Origin: JALYXV01 sp963733505
GTDB taxonomy: Bacteria; Actinomycetota; Acidimicrobiia; Acidimicrobiales; Palsa-688
NCBI GenBank assembly: GCA_963733505.1
Contig: CAVTDW010000005.1
Coordinates: 1 to 64,000, forward strand
DNA: 64,000 bases
Direction: 5' to 3'
Each line of letters opens with the position of its first letter. Positions within the stretch are counted from its first letter, which is position 1. Of the stretch, positions 1 to 7,065 are shown piece after piece. Position numbers and translations under genes: made by a program. The notes below the pieces were generated by a model. That model was not told where the DNA came from. It saw only the letters and a program-made list of their open reading frames with translations, and made no database searches.

Positions 1-1
1 A

Positions 2-109
2 GCGAAGGCCGAGCTCGCACTGGTCGAGCGCGACTTGAAGCGGCTCCGGACTGAGGTCGCCGCTCTCAATGAGCAACGCACGAAGCTTCTCGCTGACATG
101 CAGGAGTGA
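2..109 (+). CDS. C-terminal end of a coiled-coil protein (truncated by the window edge)
   Basis: Only the last 35 residues are in the window, ending in a TGA stop. They have a heptad-like spacing of Leu and Ala with alternating Glu, Lys and Arg (for example LVERDLKRLRTEVAAL), so this end of the protein is probably a coiled coil. The start lies before the window, so neither family nor function can be assigned. About 130 bases follow without a recognisable gene. Confidence 0.45.
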   Translation, partial: AKAELALVERDLKRLRTEVAALNEQRTKLLADMQE

Positions 110-238
110 CACCCTGGGGCGCCAACCAGCCCGACGTCAGGGGCGGCCTCTGGTCGGCTGCCGTCCCTGATTGCCGGCCCGGCGCGGACAACGGTGTAGG
201 ACTGCCGCGTCCGGGTCGCGGTGTGAGATGGGCGACGG

Positions 239-544
239 TCACACGGACTGGCGGTGGGTCGTGACGTCGTGGAAGCCCAGTTCTTGATCGGGTTCGTGGT
301 CCCCATGGAGTACCTCAGGGGCTAGGTCGAGCCCGTTGGGCCATACGACCGTGCGTGCCTCGCCGTCGACTTGGACCTTCGCGAAGTAGGCAGGGTCGTC
401 GAGAGGAACAAGCAGCGATCCTCGGGTTTCGCCAGGCACATACTGCACGTCCCGCACGACGCCATCATCGAAGAGCAGTCGCATCACATGTGGCCGAATG
501 ACGGCAACGCCGACGACAGCAGGGGTGGGATCGCGTCCGTTCAT
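239..544 (-). CDS. DUF2442-type protein
   Basis: This 101-residue protein resembles the DUF2442 family, small proteins that are usually encoded beside DUF4160. The N-terminal half has the typical layout of a predicted beta strand, an 'RLLFDDG' turn and a 'LVPLDDPAYFAKVQVD' segment, followed by the family-like 'WPNGLDLAPEVLH' (about residues 68-80), where many members read 'WPNGADLDPD'. Its ATG overlaps the stop of the upstream DUF4160 gene by four bases (ATGA), so the two are probably translationally coupled. DUF2442/DUF4160 pairs have been suggested to be toxin-antitoxin-like, but a biochemical activity is not established and nothing here proves one. Family assignment is good, function unknown. 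Confidence 0.8.
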   Translation of the reverse strand: MNGRDPTPAVVGVAVIRPHVMRLLFDDGVVRDVQYVPGETRGSLLVPLDDPAYFAKVQVDGEARTVVWPNGLDLAPEVLHGDHEPDQELGFHDVTTHRQSV

Positions 545-801
545 GGCAGCGGCTCAATGGTACCCGGAGGCTCTCCGCTGCTCGCCTTCGTCCAAGCTTC
601 GACCAGGTCCGCTCGGTGAAGCTCGGCCCACTGGTTGACCAGCTTGGCCCGACTTGGTGGCAGGCCTCCCAGCAGCACAGTGCTGGTCGCGATCTCTATC
701 ACTGCTTCATCGTCGCCGTGACGAGCATGGAAGTGCGCCACGCCGTGGTCGCGCACGTACATGTAGATAACGATGCCGTAGAACGTCGCCAGCCGAGGCA
801 C
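541..801 (-). CDS. DUF4160-type protein
   Basis: This 86-residue protein starts at GTG and carries the signature of DUF4160: 'GIVIYMYVRDHGVAHFHARHGDDEA' spread over residues 9-33, of which the His-Phe-His core (HFHARHGD) is diagnostic, then 'LVNQWAELHRADLVEAW' as the C-terminal helix. It is the first gene of a two-gene unit with the DUF2442 protein, overlapping it by four bases. In other genomes the pair behaves as a mobile cassette in accessory regions, which fits the gene debris to its right. The role is unknown; a toxin-antitoxin-like module is a possibility only. Confidence 0.85.
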   Translation of the reverse strand: MPRLATFYGIVIYMYVRDHGVAHFHARHGDDEAVIEIATSTVLLGGLPPSRAKLVNQWAELHRADLVEAWTKASSGEPPGTIEPLP

Positions 802-895
802 ACTTCGAACCTACTGAGGACCTGCGACAGTGGTTCGACCGAAACGCAGGAGGACCGGCTCCACAAAGTCGCCATGCAAGGTGCCCGCAATTCGC

Positions 896-1250
896 TCATG
901 TAGACAGGCCGCACTTCGGCTTCACGTCAAGCGACGCCTCATCTGGGCCGAACTCGGCCGTGCTCGGTTCTATGCCAATTTCGAAATGTTCGCTGGCGAC
1001 CATGCGGGCAAGGCGCATCAGCGCTTGGTGGGACTGACTGCCGGGCTCGGCGTGATAGATGATCAGGAACTGTCCTTCGGTGGCGGGGATCCCGAGCGTC
1101 TCGGTCAGCAGCTCCATGGGACCGACGAGCGGATGGTTGAGGACGTGAGTGGGGAGGGTGACGACGGCGACGTCGTGGCACGCCCACAGGCGTCGGAACT
1201 GCTCGCTGCTCGCCGACAGTTCGTCGACCAGCTCCGCGAAGTCGTGGATC
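896..1250 (-). pseudogene. C-terminal fragment of an MmyB-type HTH transcriptional regulator
   Basis: The open frame continues to 1573, but only its last ~115 residues look like a protein. They match the ligand-binding domain (MmyB-like) of actinobacterial Xre-family regulators: 'FAELVDELSASSEQFRRLW', 'HDV', 'LNHPLVGPMELLTETL' and 'YHAEPGSQSHQALMRLA' appear in family order. The helix-turn-helix and the first half of the ligand domain are missing. Upstream of about 1250 the frame degenerates into Arg/Pro-rich sequence while the opposite strand becomes coding-like, which suggests a rearrangement endpoint there. The fragment ends in a normal TGA. It is probably non-functional. Confidence 0.6.
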
Positions 1251-1425
1251 GTCGAGCGCCATGCTGGCGGGGATACAGGGCGGCGTCGCCATCCTCCTCG
1301 CCACCGGCAGCAGCGCAGACCTGGAAGCCGTGCTCGACTTGTTGCTATCGCAACTGCGTACGGCCGAGGACGTGGCCGGCACCAGTCGGAACGGTCGGCG
1401 ACAGCTCCTCGAGAGTTCACGATGA
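1249..1425 (+). pseudogene. C-terminal fragment of a TetR-family regulator
   Basis: On the plus strand from about 1249, directly after the degenerate end of the MmyB-like fragment, one frame reads 'MLAGIQGGVAILLATG' and 'LEAVLDLLLSQLR' before a TGA at 1423-1425. This resembles the last two helices of actinobacterial TetR regulators, where a 'LQGGLLLARA...' helix precedes a dimerisation helix. No DNA-binding domain is present. The two fragments face each other tail to head with almost no gap, which points to deletion or recombination that fused remnants of two regulators. The family call rests on a short match. Confidence 0.45.
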
Positions 1426-1683
1426 CATCGACGAACAGTCCGATCTTGTACCCACGGGCGCCGAATGGAGGCACCATGCCGGTAGCTGAACAGGCGAAAT
1501 CGGAGTTCCGGGCGCCGTCACGCCAAAACCGAACGACGCGCCTAGAACGACGACGGCCCGGCGGGTCGGGCAACGCGCGACAGCGCGGAACATCGACTCA
1601 AGGCACAGAGGAGGACCCACGCGAGCGGCGGTAGGTTCGGCCCACCGGACCAAGTTCGATCGCCCAATCCCGCCGGAGCGAAC

Positions 1684-2064
1684 ATGACAGACCCAATCGA
1701 AGATTTGGAGGCCTACGCCGCGGCCGAACGCCTGCTGGGCGCCCCGCTCACGCTGCCGCTGGGTCCCGGAGAGCCCGAAGTCGGCAAGGACTTCACACGG
1801 CTTGCGACGAGGCATGCCTTTGGAGATTCATGGACCCGAACTGGCCTCGACACCCGTACGCGCGCACTGATTTCGGTGACCATCGCGGCGGTGCTCGGCA
1901 CGCATGAACCGTTGCGTGGTCAGTTGAGGATCGCACTCAACAATGGCGTCACGAAGGAGGAGATCGTCGAGCTGTTCATCCATGTCGAGGCGTACGCCGG
2001 TGCCGCCAGAGCGTTCGACAGCTACCAGATTGCGAGGGACGTGTTCGCCGAGAACGCCGGGTAG
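1684..2064 (+). CDS. carboxymuconolactone decarboxylase (CMD) family protein
   Basis: This 126-residue protein has the classical small CMD fold. 'LDTRTRALISVTIAAVLG' (residues 55-72) and 'LRIALNNGVTKEEIVELFIH' (residues 80-99) followed by 'YAGAARAFDSY' match 4-carboxymuconolactone decarboxylase (PcaC-like) proteins. It lacks the CxxC redox motif of the AhpD peroxidase branch, so a decarboxylase, lactonase or other small-molecule role is more likely than peroxide reduction. No protocatechuate-pathway genes are nearby, so the substrate is unknown. It lies between regulator and dehydrogenase remnants and may be the surviving member of a decayed cluster. The ATG start is the first in frame. Confidence 0.8.
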   Translation: MTDPIEDLEAYAAAERLLGAPLTLPLGPGEPEVGKDFTRLATRHAFGDSWTRTGLDTRTRALISVTIAAVLGTHEPLRGQLRIALNNGVTKEEIVELFIHVEAYAGAARAFDSYQIARDVFAENAG

Positions 2065-2081
2065 CGTATCGGCCGCGGCCT

Positions 2082-2441
2082 TCAGGCTGCGGTGGGGTGG
2101 AGCAGCACCTTGGTCCAGCCGTCTACGCGCTTGTCGAAGCGGTCGTACCCCATGGGCGCCTCGGTCAGGTCCAGCTCGTGGGACACGATCGTCGATGGCG
2201 ACGCCGGGCCCGCGATGATCATGTCACGCAGTTCGCGGTTGTAGCGCTTGACCGGGCGTTGACCCGTTCCCATGCGCTGGCCCTTGGTGAAGAACGTCAC
2301 GTACTGCCAGACGACCCGACCGTGTTTGGCTTGTTCGGTCGCGGCGTCGGGATCTTCGGGGCCTACGCCGGTGCCACCCCTGGGCTCAATGGCTGGCCCA
2401 CCGGCGGCAGCGCACGAAAAACCGCAGAGTGCGGTCCGGGG
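2082..2441 (-). pseudogene. C-terminal remnant of a zinc-dependent alcohol/formaldehyde dehydrogenase
   Basis: The frame encodes the last ~110 residues of a medium-chain dehydrogenase of the glutathione-independent formaldehyde dehydrogenase type. 'EDPDAATEQAKHGRV', 'KGQRMGTGQRPVKRYNRELR', 'SHELDLTEAP' and 'YDRFDKRVDGWTKVLLHP' follow the family order to the natural C terminus. A TGA at 2442-2444 closes the frame upstream, and the catalytic zinc site and Rossmann fold are absent from the window. It is therefore a truncated gene. It is convergent with the CMD-family gene and is part of the decayed accessory region. Confidence 0.75.
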
Positions 2442-2554
2442 TCAGCGGGGATCGCGCCCGCCCCGGCGTCCAGGTGTCAATATGACGTCGACGAATCCGG
2501 CCGGCTAACGGAGCCAACGAACGGTGTACATCCCCAGATGACTGGAGCGGGTCC

Positions 2555-3190
2555 ATGGCGATGAGCGGCGAGAGCGCCAGGTTGGAGGCCTTCTCCGACG
2601 GGGTCCTCGCCGTCGCGATCACCTTGCTCGCCCTCAACCTGTCGATTGACGGACCCGGGCCGGGACACGGGTCGCTGGCGCACCAGCTCGCGGGCCGCTG
2701 GCCGGTGGTCGCGGCCTATTTCGTGAGTTTCTTCACCATCGGCATCATCTGGGTCAACCATCACGCCCTGTTCAAAACGCTGATTCAGATCGACCGGACG
2801 CTCCTGTTCCTGAACCTGCTCCTATTGCTCTTCGTGGTCGTCATCCCGTTCGCCACCTCCACAATGGCCACCTATCTTCGAGCGGGTGGCAACGACGCCC
2901 ATTTAGCGGCCGCGCTCTATGGATTTGTGCTCGAAGGTATGAGCTTGAGTTTCGGCAGCATCTTTGTCTGGTCCATTCGACGCGGCCATTTCCGGCAGGA
3001 GTTAGAACCGGCTGAGGCCCGCAAGGCGATTCTTCGCTTCGGATTCGGCAACACCGTCTATCTGGTCGCGGCGGGCATCGCATTTCTGAGCGCGCCGTTG
3101 GCGCTCGCCCTTTACGGTGCCATCGCGGCGTACTACATCTTCGAGCAAACGCCCTCGGCCCCCGAACCGGCGAACAGCGACCGAGACTGA
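2555..3190 (+). CDS. TMEM175-type potassium channel (DUF1211)
   Basis: This 211-residue membrane protein begins with the hallmark of the TMEM175 family: 'RLEAFSDGVLAVAITLLALNL' at residues 9-29, including the conserved Phe-Ser-Asp of the first pore helix. Five further hydrophobic segments follow, giving about six helices, the usual bacterial single-repeat form. Bacterial members assemble as tetramers in the cytoplasmic membrane and conduct potassium with modest selectivity. The second helix region contains 'GIIWVNHHALF', also typical. The ATG is preceded by a GGAG about seven bases upstream. It stands alone between the debris region and the catabolic locus, with no sign of co-transcription. 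Confidence 0.88.
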   Translation: MAMSGESARLEAFSDGVLAVAITLLALNLSIDGPGPGHGSLAHQLAGRWPVVAAYFVSFFTIGIIWVNHHALFKTLIQIDRTLLFLNLLLLLFVVVIPFATSTMATYLRAGGNDAHLAAALYGFVLEGMSLSFGSIFVWSIRRGHFRQELEPAEARKAILRFGFGNTVYLVAAGIAFLSAPLALALYGAIAAYYIFEQTPSAPEPANSDRD

Positions 3191-3417
3191 CGGCTTGGGC
3201 GGCCGGTCGCCCGCCTGCCAGCAGGTCTCAGGCGAACCCACGCACCTGCTCGTCATCCGGGCCAGGTTCCGCCACCGGCCGCCGCGCCCGGCCGCCGCGC
3301 CCGGCCGCCCGCGCCGCCCGGTTCACCCACCGGGCGTCCAAGTTCGAAACAACCTCCTAGCATTGACCACCGGGGCTGGTGGACTGCTTTGCCCGCCAGC
3401 CGAGAGAGGAGGGCTCG

Positions 3418-4257
3418 ATGAGCCGATCGATTCGCGCTGCGCTGGTCCAGACCACGTGGACCGGCGACAAGGAGACGATGATCAAGGCGCACGAGGAGTA
3501 CGCCCACGAAGCGGCTGCCCAAGGCGCCCAGGTCATCTGCTTCCAGGAGCTGTTCTACGGGCCGTACTTCTGCCAGGTGCAGGACCCCGCCTACTTCGCG
3601 TACGCCGAGTCGATCCCGGGCCCGACCACCGAGCGGTTCCAGGCGCTGGCCCGCGAACTCAACATGGTCATGATCCTGCCGATGTACGAGCAGGAGCAGC
3701 CAGGCGTGCTGTACAACACCGCGGCGATCGTCGATGCCGACGGTTCCTACCTGGGCAAGTACCGCAAGACCCACCTACCCCAGGTCAAAGGATTCTGGGA
3801 GAAGTTCTACTTCCGGCCCGGCAACCTCGGGTACCCCGTTTTCGACACCGCGGTCGGCCGTGTCGGGATCTATATCTGCTACGACCGCCACTTTCCGGAG
3901 GGGTGGCGGGCGCTCGGGCTGAACGGCGCCGAGATCGTGTTCAACCCCTCGGCCACGAGCCGAGGTCTCTCGGCCTACCTCTGGAAGCTGGAGCAGCCGG
4001 CGTCCGCAGTCGCCAACGAGTACTTCATCGGCGCCATCAACCGAGTCGGCATCGAGGACCTCGGCGACGACGACTTCTACGGCACCTCGTACTTTGTCGA
4101 CCCCGAAGGCAAGTTCGTGGGTGACCCCGCCGACGCCCACAACGCCGAGCTCGTGGTGCGTGACCTCGACCTTGCCCTGCTCGACGAGGTCCGGGCCCGT
4201 TGGGCCTTCTACAGGGACCGCCGCCCCGACGCCTACGGCGACCTCACCCGACCCTGA
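3418..4257 (+). CDS. nitrilase-superfamily amidohydrolase, likely N-carbamoyl-beta-alanine / N-carbamoyl amino acid amidase
   Basis: This 279-residue cytoplasmic enzyme belongs to the carbon-nitrogen hydrolases. The Glu-Lys-Cys triad is visible: Glu44 in 'CFQELFYGPYF', Lys117 in 'KYRKTHLP' and Cys154 in 'IYICYDRHFPEG'. The 'YGPYFC' and 'DRHFPEGWR' segments are typical of N-carbamoylputrescine amidase and beta-ureidopropionase relatives. The dihydropyrimidinase two genes downstream favours cleavage of N-carbamoyl-beta-alanine (or a related carbamoyl amino acid) to the amine, CO2 and ammonia. The ATG at 3418 has a strong upstream GAGAGGAGG; an ATG 39 bases earlier lacks this. The aminotransferase gene follows after 18 bases, so they probably share a transcript. 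Confidence 0.88.
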   Translation: MSRSIRAALVQTTWTGDKETMIKAHEEYAHEAAAQGAQVICFQELFYGPYFCQVQDPAYFAYAESIPGPTTERFQALARELNMVMILPMYEQEQPGVLYNTAAIVDADGSYLGKYRKTHLPQVKGFWEKFYFRPGNLGYPVFDTAVGRVGIYICYDRHFPEGWRALGLNGAEIVFNPSATSRGLSAYLWKLEQPASAVANEYFIGAINRVGIEDLGDDDFYGTSYFVDPEGKFVGDPADAHNAELVVRDLDLALLDEVRARWAFYRDRRPDAYGDLTRP

Positions 4258-4275
4258 CGTCGCGCGACCAATCGA

Positions 4276-5568
4276 ATGGCTGACGATCTCACCACCCGCC
4301 ACCGCGCCGTGCTCCCTTCATGGCTGGCGCTGTATTACGCCCAGCCGATCGAGTTGGTCCGCGGGGAAGGCCGCCACGTCTGGGACGCCGACGGCAAGCG
4401 GTACCTGGATTTCTTCGGCGGCATCCTCACCACCATCAGTGGCCACGGCGTCGCCGAGGTGGTCGACGCCATCGCCGAACAGGCGGGCAAGCTCCTCCAC
4501 ACCTCGACGCTGTACCTGTCCCACCAAATGGTGGAACTGGCCGAACGCATCGGGGAACTGTCGGGCATACCCGACGCCAAGGTGTTCTTCACCCCATCGG
4601 GGTCAGAGGCCAATGACGCCGCCCTGCTGCTCGCCACCTGCTTTCGCCAATCCAACCAGGTGCTCGCCCTGCGCAACAGCTACCACGGCCGCTCCTTCAG
4701 CGCCATCGCCATCACCGGCAACCGGTCGTGGTCGCCGACCTCGCTTTCGGGGCTCAGCGTCGCCTACGTCCACGGCGGATACCGGCTGCGTTCGCCCTAC
4801 CGGGACCTCGATGACGGGGCGTATACCGAGGCGTGCGTGCAGGACCTGCGTGACGTGCTCGACATGTGCACCTCGGGTGACGTGGCCTGCATGATCGCCG
4901 AGCCCATCCAAGGGGTGGGTGGCTTCGCCGTTCCGCCTGACGGCTTCTTCGGCGCCATGAAGGAGGTGCTCGACCAGCACGGGATCCTGTTCGTCTCCGA
5001 CGAGGTTCAGACCGGATGGGGCCGCACCGGCGACCACTTCTGGGGGTACCAGGCGCATGACATGGTCCCCGACCTGCTCACCTTCGCTAAGGGAGTCGGC
5101 AATGGTCTGGCCCTCGGAGGTGTCGTGGCCCGGGCCGAGATCATGGACTGCATCACGGCCAACTCCATCTCCACCTTCGGTGGCAACCCGTTGGCCACCG
5201 CCGGGGCGCTGGCCAACCTCGACTACCTGCTGTCGCATGACCTCCAGGGCAACGCCCTCAAGACGGGGCAGCTGTTCGTGGAGCGACTACTGCCCCTGGC
5301 CGATCGCTTCGACTACATCGCCGAGATCCGCGGCCGGGGGCTGATGCTGGCGATCGAAACCTGCCGGCCGGGCAGCATCACCCCGTGGCCCGAAGCCGCC
5401 GGTGCCCTCATGGAGTCGTGCCGCCGGCGCGGGCTACTCATTGGAAAGGGCGGGCTGTACGGCAACGTGCTGCGAATCGCGCCGCCGCTGTCGCTCACCG
5501 CGGCCGAAGCCGGCGAAGGTCTGGACATCATCGAAGCGGCAATCGAAGAGGTCGGCGCAGCCGGCTGA
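4276..5568 (+). CDS. class III (AGT2-like) PLP aminotransferase, possible beta-alanine aminotransferase
   Basis: This 430-residue enzyme is a fold-type I, class III aminotransferase. The PLP lysine is Lys272 in 'TFAKGVGNG', preceded by 'FVSDEVQTGWGRTG' with the cofactor-binding Asp. 'YLDFFGGILTTISGHG' and 'FFTPSGSEANDAALLLA' match the alanine-glyoxylate aminotransferase 2 / beta-alanine aminotransferase branch. Between an amidase and a dihydropyrimidinase, the likely step is transfer of the amino group of beta-alanine to pyruvate or 2-oxoglutarate, giving malonate semialdehyde for the downstream mmsA. The gene is 11 bases from the next. The substrate is inferred from context; other omega-amino acids are possible. 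Confidence 0.86.
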   Translation: MADDLTTRHRAVLPSWLALYYAQPIELVRGEGRHVWDADGKRYLDFFGGILTTISGHGVAEVVDAIAEQAGKLLHTSTLYLSHQMVELAERIGELSGIPDAKVFFTPSGSEANDAALLLATCFRQSNQVLALRNSYHGRSFSAIAITGNRSWSPTSLSGLSVAYVHGGYRLRSPYRDLDDGAYTEACVQDLRDVLDMCTSGDVACMIAEPIQGVGGFAVPPDGFFGAMKEVLDQHGILFVSDEVQTGWGRTGDHFWGYQAHDMVPDLLTFAKGVGNGLALGGVVARAEIMDCITANSISTFGGNPLATAGALANLDYLLSHDLQGNALKTGQLFVERLLPLADRFDYIAEIRGRGLMLAIETCRPGSITPWPEAAGALMESCRRRGLLIGKGGLYGNVLRIAPPLSLTAAEAGEGLDIIEAAIEEVGAAG

Positions 5569-5578
5569 AGGAGGGGTC

Positions 5579-6991
5579 ATGACAATCCTGATCCGCAACG
5601 GCACCGTGGTCTCCTCGACCGGCGCCACGCCCATGGATGTGCTGATCGACGGCGAGACGATCGCGGCCCTGTACGCCCCTGGAGCCGCCGCGTCCCAGGG
5701 AATCGTTCCCGACCGCGACATCGACGCCACCGGCAAGTTCGTCATCCCGGGCGGCATCGACGTGCACACCCACATGGAGATGCCCTTCGGCGGCACCATG
5801 TCGGCCGACACCTTCGAGACCGGTACGCGGGCCGCGGCATGGGGCGGCACCACAACCATCATCGACTTCGCCACCCATCACACCGGCGAACGAGTGCAGG
5901 ACATCCTCGCCCAGTGGCACGCCAAGGCCGACGGGAACTGCGCCATCGACTACGGCTTCCACCAGATCATCGGCGGTGTCGACGACGACGCGCTGAAGGC
6001 CATGGACGAACTGGTGGCCCACGAAGGCGTCACCAGCTTCAAGCTGTTCATGGCGTACCCGGGCGTGTTCTACTCCGATGACGGCCAGATCCTGAAGGCG
6101 ATGCAAAAGGCGGCCGACATCGGCGCCACGATCATGATGCACGCCGAGAACGGCATCGCCATCGACGTCCTGGCAGCCCAATGCATCAGCCGGGGGGAGA
6201 CCGACCCGCTCTACCACGGCTTGAGCCGGCCTTCGGTACTCGAAGGCGAGGCCACACATCGGGCCTGCGTGCTGGCCGGCATTGCCGGCAATGTCCCGCT
6301 GTACATCGTCCACATGTCGGCCTCCGAGGCGCTGGAGGCGGTGGCCGCAGCGCGCCACACCGGGGCCAACGTCTTCGCCGAGACCTGTCCCCAGTACCTG
6401 TACCTGACGCTCGAGGAGACCTTGGCGAAGCCGGGATTCGAGGGCGCCAAGTGGGTCTGCTCACCCCCGGTGCGCACCGGCCACGCGCACCACCAGGCCG
6501 ATCTCTGGAAAGGCCTGCGGACCAACGAGTTGGCAGTGGTCAGCACCGATCACTGTCCGTTCTGCTTCAAGGAGCAGAAGGAGATCGGGCTCGGCAACTT
6601 CTCCAAGATCCCCAACGGGATGGGTTCGGTCGAGCATCGCATGGATCTCATCTACCAGGGTGTGGCAGCCGGCCAGCTGAGCCTCAACCGTTGGGTCGAG
6701 GTGTGTTCGGTCACGCCCGCTCGGATGTTCGGCCTCTACCCCAGGAAAGGGGCCATCGCACCGGGCAGCGACGCCGACATCGTCATCTACGACCCGTCGG
6801 CCAGCCACATCCTGAGTGTGGAGACCCACCACATGGCCATCGACTACTCCGCTTGGGAGGGTGTGTCCGTGCCCGGCAAGGCCGCCACGGTGATCTCCCG
6901 GGGCGAGGTCATCGTCGACAACGACCAGTATCTGGGCCGTAAGGGACACGGCAGGTTCCAGAAGCGGGGCCTGTCGCAGTATCTGACCTAG
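5579..6991 (+). CDS. hydA: dihydropyrimidinase (D-hydantoinase)
   Basis: This 470-residue amidohydrolase has the complete binuclear zinc site of D-hydantoinases and dihydropyrimidinases: His63 and His65 in 'DVHTHMEMPF', the carboxylated Lys155 in 'TSFKLFMAYPG', the His of 'MMHAENG', the His of 'VHMSASEAL', and Asp324 in 'VSTDHCPF'. It opens the ring of 5,6-dihydrouracil, dihydrothymine or hydantoins to the N-carbamoyl amino acid, the substrate of the amidase two genes upstream. The ATG at 5579 has a GAAGGAGGGG ribosome site. It closes a three-gene unit with the amidase and aminotransferase. The length is normal and no key residue is missing. Confidence 0.94.
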   Translation: MTILIRNGTVVSSTGATPMDVLIDGETIAALYAPGAAASQGIVPDRDIDATGKFVIPGGIDVHTHMEMPFGGTMSADTFETGTRAAAWGGTTTIIDFATHHTGERVQDILAQWHAKADGNCAIDYGFHQIIGGVDDDALKAMDELVAHEGVTSFKLFMAYPGVFYSDDGQILKAMQKAADIGATIMMHAENGIAIDVLAAQCISRGETDPLYHGLSRPSVLEGEATHRACVLAGIAGNVPLYIVHMSASEALEAVAAARHTGANVFAETCPQYLYLTLEETLAKPGFEGAKWVCSPPVRTGHAHHQADLWKGLRTNELAVVSTDHCPFCFKEQKEIGLGNFSKIPNGMGSVEHRMDLIYQGVAAGQLSLNRWVEVCSVTPARMFGLYPRKGAIAPGSDADIVIYDPSASHILSVETHHMAIDYSAWEGVSVPGKAATVISRGEVIVDNDQYLGRKGHGRFQKRGLSQYLT

Positions 6992-7065
6992 CGCGAGATA
7001 GCCTCACGGGATCAACCGAGGATTTCGTTTCGAACAGAACCTCTCAAGGCGACGTTGACAAGTCG

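Noticed and set aside
1426..1683. Open frames between the TetR remnant and the CMD-family gene
   Set aside because: Several short overlapping frames on both strands, none with coding character; nothing recognised in this gap.
3191..3417. Short GC-rich tandem pattern (gccgccgcgcccgg) before the amidase gene
   Set aside because: Only about three imperfect copies; no stable reason to call it a functional repeat.
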